A DNA stretch of 64,000 nt from Chloroflexota bacterium (lineage in GTDB: Bacteria; Chloroflexota; Dehalococcoidia; JACPQK01), in the NCBI GenBank assembly GCA_016190505.1, contig JACPQM010000092.1, positions 1-64,000 on the forward strand. Reading direction: 5' to 3'. The translations under genes were made by a program, and so were the position numbers. Under the pieces are notes generated by a model. The model did not search any database and was not told the DNA's origin. It worked only from the letters and a program-made list of their open reading frames with translations. This document shows positions 25,767 to 34,607 of this stretch, piece by piece; position 1 is the stretch's first letter; each line of letters opens with the position of its first letter.

Positions 25767-26894
25767 GTGATAACCCTCAGCGTGATCAAGGCAGATGTTG
25801 GCGGCTACGTGGGCCACTCCAGTATGCACCCAGCGCTCATTGAAAAGGCACAGGAGAAGCTGTCACAGGCATTGCAGAGCGGCATTCTCATTGACTTCAA
25901 GGTCATGCGCTGCGGAGACGACCTTGAGCTGATCATGACCCATAACCACGGCGAAGACGATGAGCGGATCCACCAGCTTGCCTGGCACGTATTCGAGGAG
26001 TGCACGGCCGTCGCCCGGAAGCTGAAGCTGTACGGGGCTGGCCAGGACCTGCTGGCCGATTCCTTCTCGGGCAATGTCAAGGGCATGGGGCCGGGTGTGG
26101 CCGAGATGGTCATTGAGGAGCGTCTTTCCGAGCCTATCGTCATCTTCATGGCCGACAAAACGTCGGCGGGATCGTGGAACCTGCCCCTGTACAAGGCCTT
26201 CGCCGACCCCTTCAATACCGCAGGGCTGGTCATTGCCGCGTCCTTGCACGGCGGCTTCTCCTTCGAGATCCACGACGTCAAGGGGCATAAGAAGGTCACC
26301 CTCAACGCTCCCGAAGAGATATACGACATGCTGGCCTTCATGGGCAGCCCCAGCCGCTACGCGGTGAAGGCGGTCTACCATCGGGCCACCGGCCAGGTGG
26401 GCGCCGTGTCCTCAACCCAACGCCTGTCCCTGGTAGCCGGACGCTACGTGGGCAAGGACGACCCCGTGTGCGTCGTGCGCTGCCAGGGCAACTTCCCGGC
26501 CGTAGGGGAGGTCCTCGAGCCTTTCGCCTTCCCCCAGATTGTGGAGGGCTGGATGCGCGGCTCCCACCACGGCCCCTTCATGCCCACGTCCTTCGCCCAG
26601 TGCAATCCCACCAGGTTCGATGGCCCGCCCCGGGTCATTGCCGCGGGCTTCCAGCTCGCCGAGGGCAAGCTCATCGGCCCTACTGACCTGTTTGACGACC
26701 CGGCCTTCGACAACGCCCGCAAGCAGGCCAACGACATCGCCGACTACCTGCGCCGCCACGGCCCCTTCGAGCCCCACCGGCTGCCGGCGGACGAGATGGA
26801 ATACACCACCATGCCCGAGGTGATGGCGAAGCTGGGCAGCCGGTTCCAGGAGATCGAGGCCGACTCCAGGAAGGCGGTCCACTCCGGGCATTGA
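25767..26894 (+). CDS. fbp: fructose-1,6-bisphosphate aldolase/phosphatase
   Basis: This is the bifunctional archaeal-type (class V) enzyme that condenses triose phosphates and dephosphorylates the product to fructose 6-phosphate, making gluconeogenesis unidirectional. Family stretches are TLSVIKADVGGYVGHSSMHP (metal-binding Asp), MTHNHGEDD, DSFSGNVKGMGPGVAEM, MADKTSAGSWNLPLYKAFADP and GSHHGPFMP. Length 375 is normal. GTG 25767 has AGGAGG upstream. It is known from archaea and early-branching bacteria including Chloroflexota. The next gene's ATG overlaps its TGA by one base. Confidence 0.96.
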   Translation: MITLSVIKADVGGYVGHSSMHPALIEKAQEKLSQALQSGILIDFKVMRCGDDLELIMTHNHGEDDERIHQLAWHVFEECTAVARKLKLYGAGQDLLADSFSGNVKGMGPGVAEMVIEERLSEPIVIFMADKTSAGSWNLPLYKAFADPFNTAGLVIAASLHGGFSFEIHDVKGHKKVTLNAPEEIYDMLAFMGSPSRYAVKAVYHRATGQVGAVSSTQRLSLVAGRYVGKDDPVCVVRCQGNFPAVGEVLEPFAFPQIVEGWMRGSHHGPFMPTSFAQCNPTRFDGPPRVIAAGFQLAEGKLIGPTDLFDDPAFDNARKQANDIADYLRRHGPFEPHRLPADEMEYTTMPEVMAKLGSRFQEIEADSRKAVHSGH

Positions 26895-27496
26895 TGCCCC
26901 GGCTGCTGTTGGCCACCGGCAACAAGGCCAAGCTGGCCGAGTACCGGCTGCTGCTCCACGGTCTGCCCTACGAGATGGTGGGCTTGGGCGACGTGGGCAT
27001 CAACGATATCGTGGAGGAGACCGGCGCCACCCTGGAGGAGAACGCCGCCTTCAAGGCGCGAGCCTACGCGCAGCGTAGCGGCCTGCTCTCCCTGGCCGAT
27101 GACTCGGGCCTGGAGGTGGATGTGCTGGGTGGAGAGCCAGGGCCGCTGTCACGCCGCTACGCCGGAGAAGGCGCCACCGACCCCGAGCGTGTGACCTACC
27201 TGCTGCGGAAGCTGGACGGAGTGCCCTGGGACAAGCGGACTGCCCGCTTCCAGTGCGTCATCGCTCTGGCGTACCCTGATGACCGCCTGGAGTTGGCCGT
27301 CGGGGAGGCCCGGGGCTACATCGCCTTCGAGCCATCGGGAAAGGGCGGCTTCGGCTATGACCCCGTTTTCTTCTACCCTCCGCTGCGCCGGACCTTCGCC
27401 GAGCTTTCCCCGGAGGAAAAGAACCGCGTCAGCCACCGGGGCCGGGCGGCGACCCAGGCGCGCGCCACCCTGGAACGACTGGCGTGGCAGCCGTGA
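26894..27496 (+). CDS. rdgB: XTP/dITP pyrophosphatase (RdgB/HAM1 family)
   Basis: This enzyme hydrolyses non-canonical purine NTPs. Landmarks are LLLATGNKAKLAEYRLLL, ETGATLEENAAFKARAYA, SLADDSGLEVDVLGGEPGPLSRRYAG (catalytic Asp), FEPSGKGGFGYDPVFFYP and AELSPEEKNRVSHRG. Length 200 is normal. It overlaps the FBP aldolase stop (TGATG), so it is coupled to it. Confidence 0.95.
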   Translation: MPRLLLATGNKAKLAEYRLLLHGLPYEMVGLGDVGINDIVEETGATLEENAAFKARAYAQRSGLLSLADDSGLEVDVLGGEPGPLSRRYAGEGATDPERVTYLLRKLDGVPWDKRTARFQCVIALAYPDDRLELAVGEARGYIAFEPSGKGGFGYDPVFFYPPLRRTFAELSPEEKNRVSHRGRAATQARATLERLAWQP

Positions 27497-27699
27497 TTGA
27501 CTGGGCTGCCTTGCAGCCCACGGCCAAAAGTTGCACAATGCCTTTGACAAGAGGACTTGCTTTGGGGACGGCGGCGAACAACCCCAAGAAGGTCGAGCAG
27601 GTCCAAGGTGTTGTGTCCGCGTGTCAAAGTTCATTGGCGATACAACATTGTGGCGTGACACGGACCACGTTCAACGGCGCTGCTCGCGGGGGCACAGCT

Positions 27700-28920
27700 A
27701 TGTCGGGCACAGAGACCTTCATCAAGACAATAAGGCTGACCAACCTCCTCTCCTTCGGTGCTTCGACAGAAGAAACGAGACTTGGGCCTCTCAATGTCCT
27801 GATTGGACCCAACGCTGTCGGCAAGTCGAACCTTATTGAGGCTCTGGGTGTTCTACAAGCTGCGCCGAGAGACCTAACCGAACCCTTTCGCAAAGGAGGC
27901 GGAATAGGGGAATGGCTGTGGAAAGGTACAGAACCTAAGCCCACAGCCGAGATAGCAGTGGTTTTGGACAACCCCGCTGGCTCGCAGCCGCTTCGGTACA
28001 AACTCAGCTTCACCATGGTGGGGCAACGGCTTGAACTGATTGACGAAGCTCTTGAGAACTTGGAGAAATCAAGCCCACGCGAACAAGACGTGTACTTCTA
28101 CTACCGGTTCCAACGCGGGAACCCAGTTCTGAACGTGCGTGACATCGCCCACGGCGCCAAAGCGCCCTTTGGGCACCCCAAACCCCGCTACCTCAAGCGA
28201 GAAGACTTGCATCCCGAGCAGTCGGTACTGTCACAACGGAAAGACCCCGAACAATATCCAGAACTGACGTTAGTTGCGAAGCAGTTCTCCAGGATGGTAA
28301 TGTACCGGGAATGGCACTTGGGACGCCAGACGGCTCCTCGCCTTCCTCAGAAGCCCGACTTGCCCCAAGATTTCCTGCTCGAGGATGCCAGCAACCTGGT
28401 GCTGGTTCTGAATTCTCTGGAGCACAAGCCCGGGGTGAAGGCGGCTCTAATCGCGCGATTGAAGAGCTTCTACCGGGACGTTGACAATTTCACCGCCAAG
28501 ATTGAACAGGGCACGGTGCAACTGTTCTTCCATGAAAAGGGCCTCCGAGAACCTGTCCCGGCTACACGCCTGTCTGACGGCACTTTGAGATACCTCTGCC
28601 TGCTAAGTGTTCTCTGCCATCCAACCCCGCCCCCCTTAGTGTGCATCGAAGAGCCGGAGTTGGGCCTTCACCCAGATGCTCTGAAAAGCGTTGCCGAGCT
28701 TCTTGTTGACGCCTCTACGCGTACACAACTGATCGTCACCACGCATTCCGACACCCTTGTGTCTGACTTGAGCACTGTTCCCGAGAGTGTCATCGTGTGC
28801 GAACGTGGCGAGGACGGGACCACGTTGAGGCGGCTTGACAGAGCGAGCCTTGAAGAGTGGCTCGAACGTTACACTTTGGGAGAGCTATGGCGTATGGGCG
28901 AGATAGGTGGAAACCCGTGA
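27700..28920 (+). CDS. AAA ATPase (OLD/RecF-like, AAA_21 type)
   Basis: The single ABC/SMC-like ATPase has Walker A GPNAVGKS (36-43), preceded by IRLTNLLSFG, and ends with LVCIEEPELGLHPDAL (Walker B plus D-loop) and LIVTTHSDTLVSDL (switch His). Such ATPases pair with a nuclease-like partner in many anti-phage systems. Start ATG 27700 is chosen because the upstream 72 codons do not resemble the family. It overlaps the DUF4276 gene by 4 bases (GTGA). Base composition is lower in GC than neighbours, suggesting transfer. Confidence 0.85.
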   Translation: MSGTETFIKTIRLTNLLSFGASTEETRLGPLNVLIGPNAVGKSNLIEALGVLQAAPRDLTEPFRKGGGIGEWLWKGTEPKPTAEIAVVLDNPAGSQPLRYKLSFTMVGQRLELIDEALENLEKSSPREQDVYFYYRFQRGNPVLNVRDIAHGAKAPFGHPKPRYLKREDLHPEQSVLSQRKDPEQYPELTLVAKQFSRMVMYREWHLGRQTAPRLPQKPDLPQDFLLEDASNLVLVLNSLEHKPGVKAALIARLKSFYRDVDNFTAKIEQGTVQLFFHEKGLREPVPATRLSDGTLRYLCLLSVLCHPTPPPLVCIEEPELGLHPDALKSVAELLVDASTRTQLIVTTHSDTLVSDLSTVPESVIVCERGEDGTTLRRLDRASLEEWLERYTLGELWRMGEIGGNP

Positions 28921-29534
28921 CGCGGGAGATCCGCATCTACGTCGAGGGAGGTGGGGATAGCGCCCATGGGAAGGGGAGACTTCGGCAGGGATTCAACAGT
29001 TTCTTCCGGAGCTTCCACGACGACGCGAGAAGCCAGAAGATCCGGTTGGACGTTGTGGCAATGGGGCCACGCAATAAGTGTTTCGACGCTTTCTGCACCG
29101 CCCTGAGGAGCCACCCCGGCGCTTTCAATATCTTGCTCGTAGATTCAGAAGGTCCGGTATCATCAACAGTGCGCCAGCACCTGCGCGAGCGTGATGCCTG
29201 GGATGTGAATGCGCCTGAACACAACTGCCACTTGATGGTACAGACCATGGAAGCGTGGCTTGTGGCTGACATAGAAGCGCTCAAGCAGTACTATGGGCAG
29301 GGGTTCGCGGAAAGAGCGATTCCTGCTAGGCCAAACGTCGAGCAGATTGAAAAGGCCGACCTTGAAGCTGCGCTGATCAAGGCAACCCAGCATACCCAAA
29401 AGGGCGGGTACAAGAAGCTTCAACACGGGGCCGAGTTGCTGGAGCAGCTAGACACAATCGTCGTGCGCCGCAAGGCGCAACATTGCGACCGGTTGTTTCA
29501 TACGCTCCACTCGGTGATTGGCGGCACATCGTAG
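28917..29534 (+). CDS. DUF4276 protein, TOPRIM-like partner of the ATPase
   Basis: Starting at GTG 28917 this 205-residue protein has IRIYVEGGGD (acidic Glu10) and later FNILLVDSEGPV (Asp76, Glu78), the two acidic motifs expected of a TOPRIM-type metal site, and a central TMEAWLVADIEALKQYYG. DUF4276 proteins are regularly found next to AAA ATPases. The 4-base overlap indicates coupled translation. The pair is a candidate OLD-like or abortive-infection defence unit; no activity is proven. Confidence 0.75.
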   Translation: MTREIRIYVEGGGDSAHGKGRLRQGFNSFFRSFHDDARSQKIRLDVVAMGPRNKCFDAFCTALRSHPGAFNILLVDSEGPVSSTVRQHLRERDAWDVNAPEHNCHLMVQTMEAWLVADIEALKQYYGQGFAERAIPARPNVEQIEKADLEAALIKATQHTQKGGYKKLQHGAELLEQLDTIVVRRKAQHCDRLFHTLHSVIGGTS

Positions 29535-29646
29535 GCTCCGAAAGGAAACTGGCCTTGTTTGTGAGCCCACCGGGACGTTTCGCGCCACCTTCGGCGATGA
29601 GAATGCTTTGCGCCGCTGCTGAGCCAGAGCGGATTGAATCTGCCTA

Positions 29647-29674
29647 TTGCAAAAAGCCTGACGGCGTGTAGAAT
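29647..29674 (+). promoter_or_regulatory. promoter for the small membrane protein gene
   Basis: TTGCAA at 29647-29652 and TAGAAT at 29669-29674 are separated by 16 bases, about 40 bases before ATG 29715. Confidence 0.4.
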
Positions 29675-29714
29675 TAGGGCATTCCACAGTGGCGCCGGCC
29701 AGAAAGGAGGGGGC

Positions 29715-30128
29715 ATGCAGGTTTCTTCCGGCAAGCTGACTGGCATCAAGGTGGTGCTGGCGGTGACCATGCTTCTGGGGCTTTTCTGGGGAGTGGGCAA
29801 TCTTCTTTTCACTGAGTCCATGTTCGAGGCCACGGCACCGGCCGGAGAGCAGTTCACTAGCTCTGTGGACGTGCTCAGCAAGCTGACCGCAGGCTTCATG
29901 CTGGCCTGGGTGGTGGCCGCTGGCCTGGCCTTCCGCAATGTGCTGGGCAACCTGGGCCTTCTCAAAGCCATCATCATCGCCCTGGGCATCTTTGCGGCGG
30001 TGGGCTTCTACATAGACCTGACTGTGGCGGAGCGCACGGCGGCCATAGCTTGGGCCACCGATGTGCTGTTGCTTGTCCTATTTGTGGCCTTGCTGGTTCT
30101 CTACCCCCGTGAGGTGGGTCGAGCGTGA
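29715..30128 (+). CDS. small four-helix membrane protein
   Basis: The 137-residue protein has about four hydrophobic segments (TGIKVVLAVTMLLGLFWGVG, LTAGFMLAWVVAAGLAF, LKAIIIALGIFAAVGFYIDL, IAWATDVLLLVLFVALLVL). ATG 29715 has AAAGGAGG upstream. No family recognised. It precedes moaA by 51 bases. Confidence 0.7.
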   Translation: MQVSSGKLTGIKVVLAVTMLLGLFWGVGNLLFTESMFEATAPAGEQFTSSVDVLSKLTAGFMLAWVVAAGLAFRNVLGNLGLLKAIIIALGIFAAVGFYIDLTVAERTAAIAWATDVLLLVLFVALLVLYPREVGRA

Positions 30129-30179
30129 GCCCCGTCGTGCGGCAACGCACTAATGGGGAAATGGTAAACTGGGAATAGC

Positions 30180-31187
30180 ATGACGGGGCTTTCTGACTCC
30201 TTCCAGCGGCCCATCAACTACCTGCGCATCTCGGTCACCGACAGGTGCAACCTGCGTTGCCTGTACTGCATGCCGGAGGAAGGGGTGCGCCTGCTGCCTC
30301 GCGAGGATATCCTGACCTACGAGGAGCTGCGCGCCATCGTCCAGGCGGCGGCTGAGCTGGGGGTGAGCCGCGTCCGCCTCACCGGCGGCGAGCCGCTGGT
30401 ACGTGGTGACATCGTGGACCTGGTGGCCATGCTGTCCTCGGTGGCGGGCATCGAGGACATCTCGCTGACCACCAACGGCCTTCTCCTGGCCCACAACGCC
30501 CGGCGGCTCAAGGAGGCAGGACTGCACCGCATCAACGTGAGCCTGGACACGCTCCGCCCGGAGCGTTTCCAGCGCATCACGCGGTGGGGCAAGCTCGAAC
30601 AGGTCATGGCGGGTATTCAGGCGGCCCGGGAGGCTGGTCTGCACCCGGTCAAGGTCAACATGGTGGTGCTGCGTGGGGTCAACGACGATGAGCTGCTGGA
30701 CATGGCGCGGCTCACGCTGTCGGGCGAGTGGCATGTCCGTTTCATCGAGCTGATGCCTTTTGGCAGCCTCCAGGATGCAGCCACTTGCGGAGAGGCCAGG
30801 ACGGCCTTACAATTCGTTCCGGTGTCCGAGATCAGGCGCAAGCTGGAGCAACTAGGTACGCTGGAGCCGGTGAAGGACCGCTTGGGGGCCGGCCCCGCCA
30901 GGTACTATCGCTGGCCAGGGGCTCCGGGCACTGTGGGCTTCATTAGCCCCATCAGCGAGTGTTTCTGCTCCGAATGTAATCGCCTGCGGCTCACCGCCGA
31001 TGGCAAGCTGCGGCCATGCCTACTTCAGGACAAGGAAACCGACCTTCGCCAGTGCATCAGGCAGGGTGCCACTAACGGACATCTCCAGGAGGTCATCCGG
31101 CAGGTGGTGACTCTCAAGCCCGAGTCGCATCTTTTGGACCAGGGCCGTTCTCCCCTGGCTCGCCTCATGTCGCAGATCGGGGGCTAG
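30180..31187 (+). CDS. moaA: GTP 3',8-cyclase (molybdenum cofactor synthesis)
   Basis: This radical SAM enzyme does the first step of molybdopterin synthesis with MoaC. The N-terminal cluster is ISVTDRCNLRCLYCMPEEG (CxxxCxxC). RLTGGEPLVRGD follows, and the C-terminal second cluster is CFCSECNRLRLTADGKLRPCL. Length 335 is normal; the usual C-terminal GG is present as IGG. The RNase H-MoaC fusion gene follows after 14 bases, and three molybdopterin enzymes lie within 25 kb. Confidence 0.96.
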   Translation: MTGLSDSFQRPINYLRISVTDRCNLRCLYCMPEEGVRLLPREDILTYEELRAIVQAAAELGVSRVRLTGGEPLVRGDIVDLVAMLSSVAGIEDISLTTNGLLLAHNARRLKEAGLHRINVSLDTLRPERFQRITRWGKLEQVMAGIQAAREAGLHPVKVNMVVLRGVNDDELLDMARLTLSGEWHVRFIELMPFGSLQDAATCGEARTALQFVPVSEIRRKLEQLGTLEPVKDRLGAGPARYYRWPGAPGTVGFISPISECFCSECNRLRLTADGKLRPCLLQDKETDLRQCIRQGATNGHLQEVIRQVVTLKPESHLLDQGRSPLARLMSQIGG

Positions 31188-31201
31188 TCCCGGTCATCAC
31201 A

Positions 31202-32086
31202 ATGGAATACCGGATATACACCGATGGCGCCTATAACCCGGCCCTCGAGCAAGGGGCGTGGGTTAGCATACTCTACTCCGACGGCAACAGAGAGACCATT
31301 AAAGGTACTGAGCCCAAGACCACCAGCAACCGCATGGAGATGATGGCCGCTATCAAGGGACTGGAGCGCGTCCCCGAAGGGGCCGGCGTTACCCTGTTCA
31401 GCGACAGCCAGTACCTGGTCAATACCATGGCCCGGGGCTGGAAGCGGCAGGCCAACCTCGACCTGTGGCAAAAGCTGGACAGCCTGGTAGCCGACCGGCA
31501 CGTAAGGTGGGAGTGGGTCCAGGGGCATGCCGGTCTCAAGGAGAACGAAGAGGCCAACCGGCTGGCCAACGAGCTGGCCGGAATTGCCGGCCAGGGCGCC
31601 CACCAGGTTGAGGACAACGGGCGACAGCGGTCGCCGCGCGGCGCTCGCATGGTGGACGTGGGCACCAAGCCTGAGACGGAGCGCGAGTCGGTGGCCCGCG
31701 GGCGCGTGGTGCTCTCACCGGCTACGGTGGAGGCCATCCAGCAGGGGCGCGTGCCCAAGGGCGACGTGCTGACCACGGCCCAAGTGGCGGGCATCATGGG
31801 GGCCAAGCAGGTCCCCTATATCTTGCCCCTGTGCCACCCCATCCCGCTGACTGAAGTGCAGGTCAGGCTCGACGTGAACGTCGAGGCCAGCGCCATTGAG
31901 ATCGAGGCCCTGGCCCGCACCACCGCCCGCACCGGCGTGGAGATGGAGGCGCTGACCGCTGTGGCCGTGGCCAGCCTCACCATCTACGACATGTGCAAGG
32001 GCATAGACAACGCCATTCGCATCGAATCGGTCCGCCTTGCCCGCAAGAGCGGCGGCAAAAGCGGCCTAGTAGTGATGGAGCAATAA
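31202..32086 (+). CDS. moaC: RNase H / MoaC fusion protein
   Basis: Residues about 1-128 are an RNase HI-like domain: YTDGA (Asp8), NRMEMMAAI (Glu46), SDSQYLVN (Asp68), WVQGHAG (His109). The fourth metal ligand, usually Asp, is Asn119 in NEEANRLAN. A short Gln/Gly/Arg-rich linker leads to a full MoaC domain (about 145-294): ARMVDVGTKPETERESVARG, VPKGDVLTTAQVAGIMGAK, LPLCHPIPLT, EMEALTAVAVASLTIYDMCKGID (catalytic Asp and Lys). MoaC makes cyclic pyranopterin monophosphate from the MoaA product. The reading frame is continuous with no internal stop. I know of no functional reason for this fusion. Within the moaA operon. Confidence 0.9.
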   Translation: MEYRIYTDGAYNPALEQGAWVSILYSDGNRETIKGTEPKTTSNRMEMMAAIKGLERVPEGAGVTLFSDSQYLVNTMARGWKRQANLDLWQKLDSLVADRHVRWEWVQGHAGLKENEEANRLANELAGIAGQGAHQVEDNGRQRSPRGARMVDVGTKPETERESVARGRVVLSPATVEAIQQGRVPKGDVLTTAQVAGIMGAKQVPYILPLCHPIPLTEVQVRLDVNVEASAIEIEALARTTARTGVEMEALTAVAVASLTIYDMCKGIDNAIRIESVRLARKSGGKSGLVVMEQ

Positions 32087-32092
32087 TCTTCT

Positions 32093-32842
32093 ATGGAAAT
32101 CCTACCTCAAGTCCACTGGGTGAAGGGCATGCGGGGGGCCAACTGCTATCTGCTGGCCGGCGAAACCCTGGTGCTGATAGACACCGGCTGGCCGGGAAAC
32201 ACCCAGCGGGTGCTGGCCTACCTCAAGCAGATCGGGCGCCGCCCCGAGGACCTGGCCTACATCCTGCTTACCCACAACCACCTGGACCATGCCGGCAGCG
32301 CCGCCGAGATAAAAGAGGCAACGGGGGCCAAGCTGCTGGCTCATGCCGACGATTGTGACATAATTAACGATGAGCCTTTTCTGGTGCCCAAGACCAGGGT
32401 CCACGAGCGTATGGCCCGCAAGTCCCGTATCCTGCCTGCCCGCGTGGACCAGTGGGTTATTGATGGCGAGGTGCTGCCCTTCCTCGATGGGGCGCGTGTC
32501 GTCCACGTTCCGGGCCACACGCCAGGGAGCATATGCTTATACCTGGACAAACGCCGGGTCCTGCTCACGGGTGACGTGCTGCTAAATGACGAAGGCCACC
32601 TCGAGCGCGCCCGCCATCCCGACGGCACCGTGTTCCAGTTCGAGGAGTCTCTGGACAAGCTCGTCCGGCTGTACCCGGACGCTTGCTTCTTTTCCCACGG
32701 CCAACCCATCCTCAAGGGGGCGTGGCGGTGGCTAAGGGACATGGCTGTGCTCTATCCGCCGGCCCCAAGCTGGCGCCGCACTGTCCGCAACTTCCCCCGC
32801 CTGCTCCACTTCGCGTTGCGCACCATACGCCAGGGGATATAG
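32093..32842 (+). CDS. MBL-fold metallohydrolase
   Basis: The metal-binding motif is LLTHNHLDHAG (His61, His63, Asp65, His66), with distal ligands in VVHVPGHTPGS, VLLTGDVLL and FFSHGQP. LVLIDTGWPGN is the usual first loop. Length 249. Substrate unknown; it is in the glyoxalase-II-like part of the superfamily. It follows the fusion gene by 6 bases, so it is in the same operon. Confidence 0.88.
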   Translation: MEILPQVHWVKGMRGANCYLLAGETLVLIDTGWPGNTQRVLAYLKQIGRRPEDLAYILLTHNHLDHAGSAAEIKEATGAKLLAHADDCDIINDEPFLVPKTRVHERMARKSRILPARVDQWVIDGEVLPFLDGARVVHVPGHTPGSICLYLDKRRVLLTGDVLLNDEGHLERARHPDGTVFQFEESLDKLVRLYPDACFFSHGQPILKGAWRWLRDMAVLYPPAPSWRRTVRNFPRLLHFALRTIRQGI

Positions 32843-32867
32843 GAGCCCGTGCCGGGGAGAGGCAGGT

Positions 32868-32895
32868 GTAGGGGCGCACGGCCGTGCGCCCCTAC
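32868..32895. repeat. perfect 28-bp palindrome, GTAGGGGC family
   Basis: Each 14-base arm begins GTAGGGGCGCACGG. It ends the moaA operon region and lies before the MmgE/PrpD gene; it could form a cruciform or transcript hairpin. Confidence 0.9.
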
Positions 32896-32978
32896 GGTGT
32901 GCCGGTCCCTCGTTGTCGGCAAGGAACTGTCGTCATTAAGGCGCGGTGAGCGGACTACCGAGCTAGAGTGGTAAACGT

Positions 32979-34352
32979 ATGAGCATCACTGAAACCATCT
33001 CCCGCCACCTGGTGCGCACCAGCTATGAGGACCTGCCCCCAGAGGCGGTGGCCGCCACCAAGCAGCATATCCTGCACACGCTGGCCACCATCATGGGCGG
33101 CTCCGCAGCGCCCGGCTGTCCCCAGTTGGTGGACCTCGTGCGAAGCTGGGCCGGACGCGAAGAGAGCACGGTGCTGGTCCACGGCCACCGGGCACCGGCG
33201 CCCCACGCGGTGCTGGCCAACAGCACCATGGCCCACGCCCTGGACTTCTGCTGCAACGACGACCGCATCGCCTACAAGAGCAGCGTGTGCGCCGTTCCGG
33301 CGGCCCTGGCCCTGGCCGAGGGGCAGGGCGCCTCCGGCAAAGCGCTGATCACCGCCACCTGTCTGGGCATAGACCTGGGCATCCGCATCGGCCTCAACGC
33401 AGAGCCCAAACCCCAGCACATTGTGTCGCCCGTAGTAGGCCCCTTCGCATCGGCGGCCGCCGCGAGCAAGCTGCTGGGCCTGAGTGAAGAGGGCATGGCC
33501 AGCGCCCTGGGCATCGCCCTCTCCGAGTGCCGCGGCAGCGGCACCTCCACCAGCTCGCCAGCCCTCACCAAGCGCCTGGGCCCTGGCCTGGCCGCCCAGG
33601 GGGGCGTGACCGCCGCCCTGCTGGCCGCCAACGGCTTCCCGGCCCAGAGCGATGTGTTCGAGGGCCCTCGCGGCTACTATCAGACCTACCACCGGCGGGA
33701 GGGAGACCTGGAAGGACTCGTGGCCGGCCTGGGCCAGACCTTCGAGGTGGTCAACGTGTGGCCCAAGCCCTACCCGTCGTGCCGCTACACCCACGCCTCG
33801 ATTAACGCTGCCCTCTTGCTCCACCAGCAAGGCATCCGTGCCTCTGAGATCGCCGAGGTTAGGGTCCACCTTTGCCCCCGGGATGACCAGTCGGTGGGTC
33901 GTGGACGCAACCCCGAGGCCAAGGTGCACCCCCGGGGGGTAGTAGACGCCCAGTTCAGTGTGCCCTGGACCGTGGCTACGGCCCTGGTCAAGGGTCGGGT
34001 GTCCGTGGGCGACATGCTGCCTGAGGCCCTGGCCAACCCAGATGTCCATCGCTTCACGGACAAGGTCACGGTAGTCGTTGAGCCCGAGTTGGACGTCGGC
34101 CAGCGCGAGGTCAAGCCAGCTATCGTGGAAGTGCGAATGCGGAACGGGCAGACGTACTCGCAGCGGGTGGACTTCCCCAGGGGGAGCCCCGAGCAACCGG
34201 TGACGGCCGATGAGACCAGGCAGGTCTTTCGGGACTGCGCCGCCTACGCCGCCCGCCCCCTGTCTCCGGCCCAGGTGGAGGAGGCCATCGCTCTGGTAGA
34301 CCGGCTGGAGACGGTGGAGAACGTGTCCCTGCTAGTGAAAGTGCTGGTGTAG
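32979..34352 (+). CDS. MmgE/PrpD family protein (first copy)
   Basis: This 457-residue member of the 2-methylcitrate dehydratase/cis-aconitate decarboxylase family has STMAHALDFCCND (family HALD motif) and VWPKPYPSCRYTHASINAAL (Lys-Tyr/Pro-Cys-xx-His active region). It diverges from the two copies at 50-53 kb, which have HALDYD. Substrate unknown. Its TAG stop reads into GTAGGCCGGGTTTCC, the start of a palindrome-like repeat. Neighbours include other probable catabolic genes. Confidence 0.88.
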   Translation: MSITETISRHLVRTSYEDLPPEAVAATKQHILHTLATIMGGSAAPGCPQLVDLVRSWAGREESTVLVHGHRAPAPHAVLANSTMAHALDFCCNDDRIAYKSSVCAVPAALALAEGQGASGKALITATCLGIDLGIRIGLNAEPKPQHIVSPVVGPFASAAAASKLLGLSEEGMASALGIALSECRGSGTSTSSPALTKRLGPGLAAQGGVTAALLAANGFPAQSDVFEGPRGYYQTYHRREGDLEGLVAGLGQTFEVVNVWPKPYPSCRYTHASINAALLLHQQGIRASEIAEVRVHLCPRDDQSVGRGRNPEAKVHPRGVVDAQFSVPWTVATALVKGRVSVGDMLPEALANPDVHRFTDKVTVVVEPELDVGQREVKPAIVEVRMRNGQTYSQRVDFPRGSPEQPVTADETRQVFRDCAAYAARPLSPAQVEEAIALVDRLETVENVSLLVKVLV

Positions 34353-34393
34353 GCCGGGTTTCCTGGTCGTTGAGTCAGTATGGCGACGTTTCA

Positions 34394-34565
34394 TGTCATT
34401 CTGAGAGAGCGCAGCGAATGAAGAATCCGCGCCCGGGCGCTGAATACCAGCCAGGGTACGGATTCTTCGCCGCCCCTTCGCTACGCTCAGGGTTTCGGCT
34501 CAGAATGACAGAATCAAATCGCTTCCACATCATGTGAACACTGGGCAGTCCCGACACATCGGGAC
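34394..34565. repeat. inverted-repeat block between MmgE/PrpD and radical SAM genes
   Basis: Outer arms TGTCATTCTGA (34394-34404) and TCAGAATGACA (34501-34511) enclose GAAGAATCCG (34420-34429) and CGGATTCTTC (34459-34468). TCCCGACACATCGGGA follows at 34550-34565. There is no gene between 34353 and 34607. Confidence 0.75.
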
Positions 34566-34607
34566 CTCTCCTTGCTCAGAATGACATGTGGAGAAAGGGC
34601 ATGAGCC

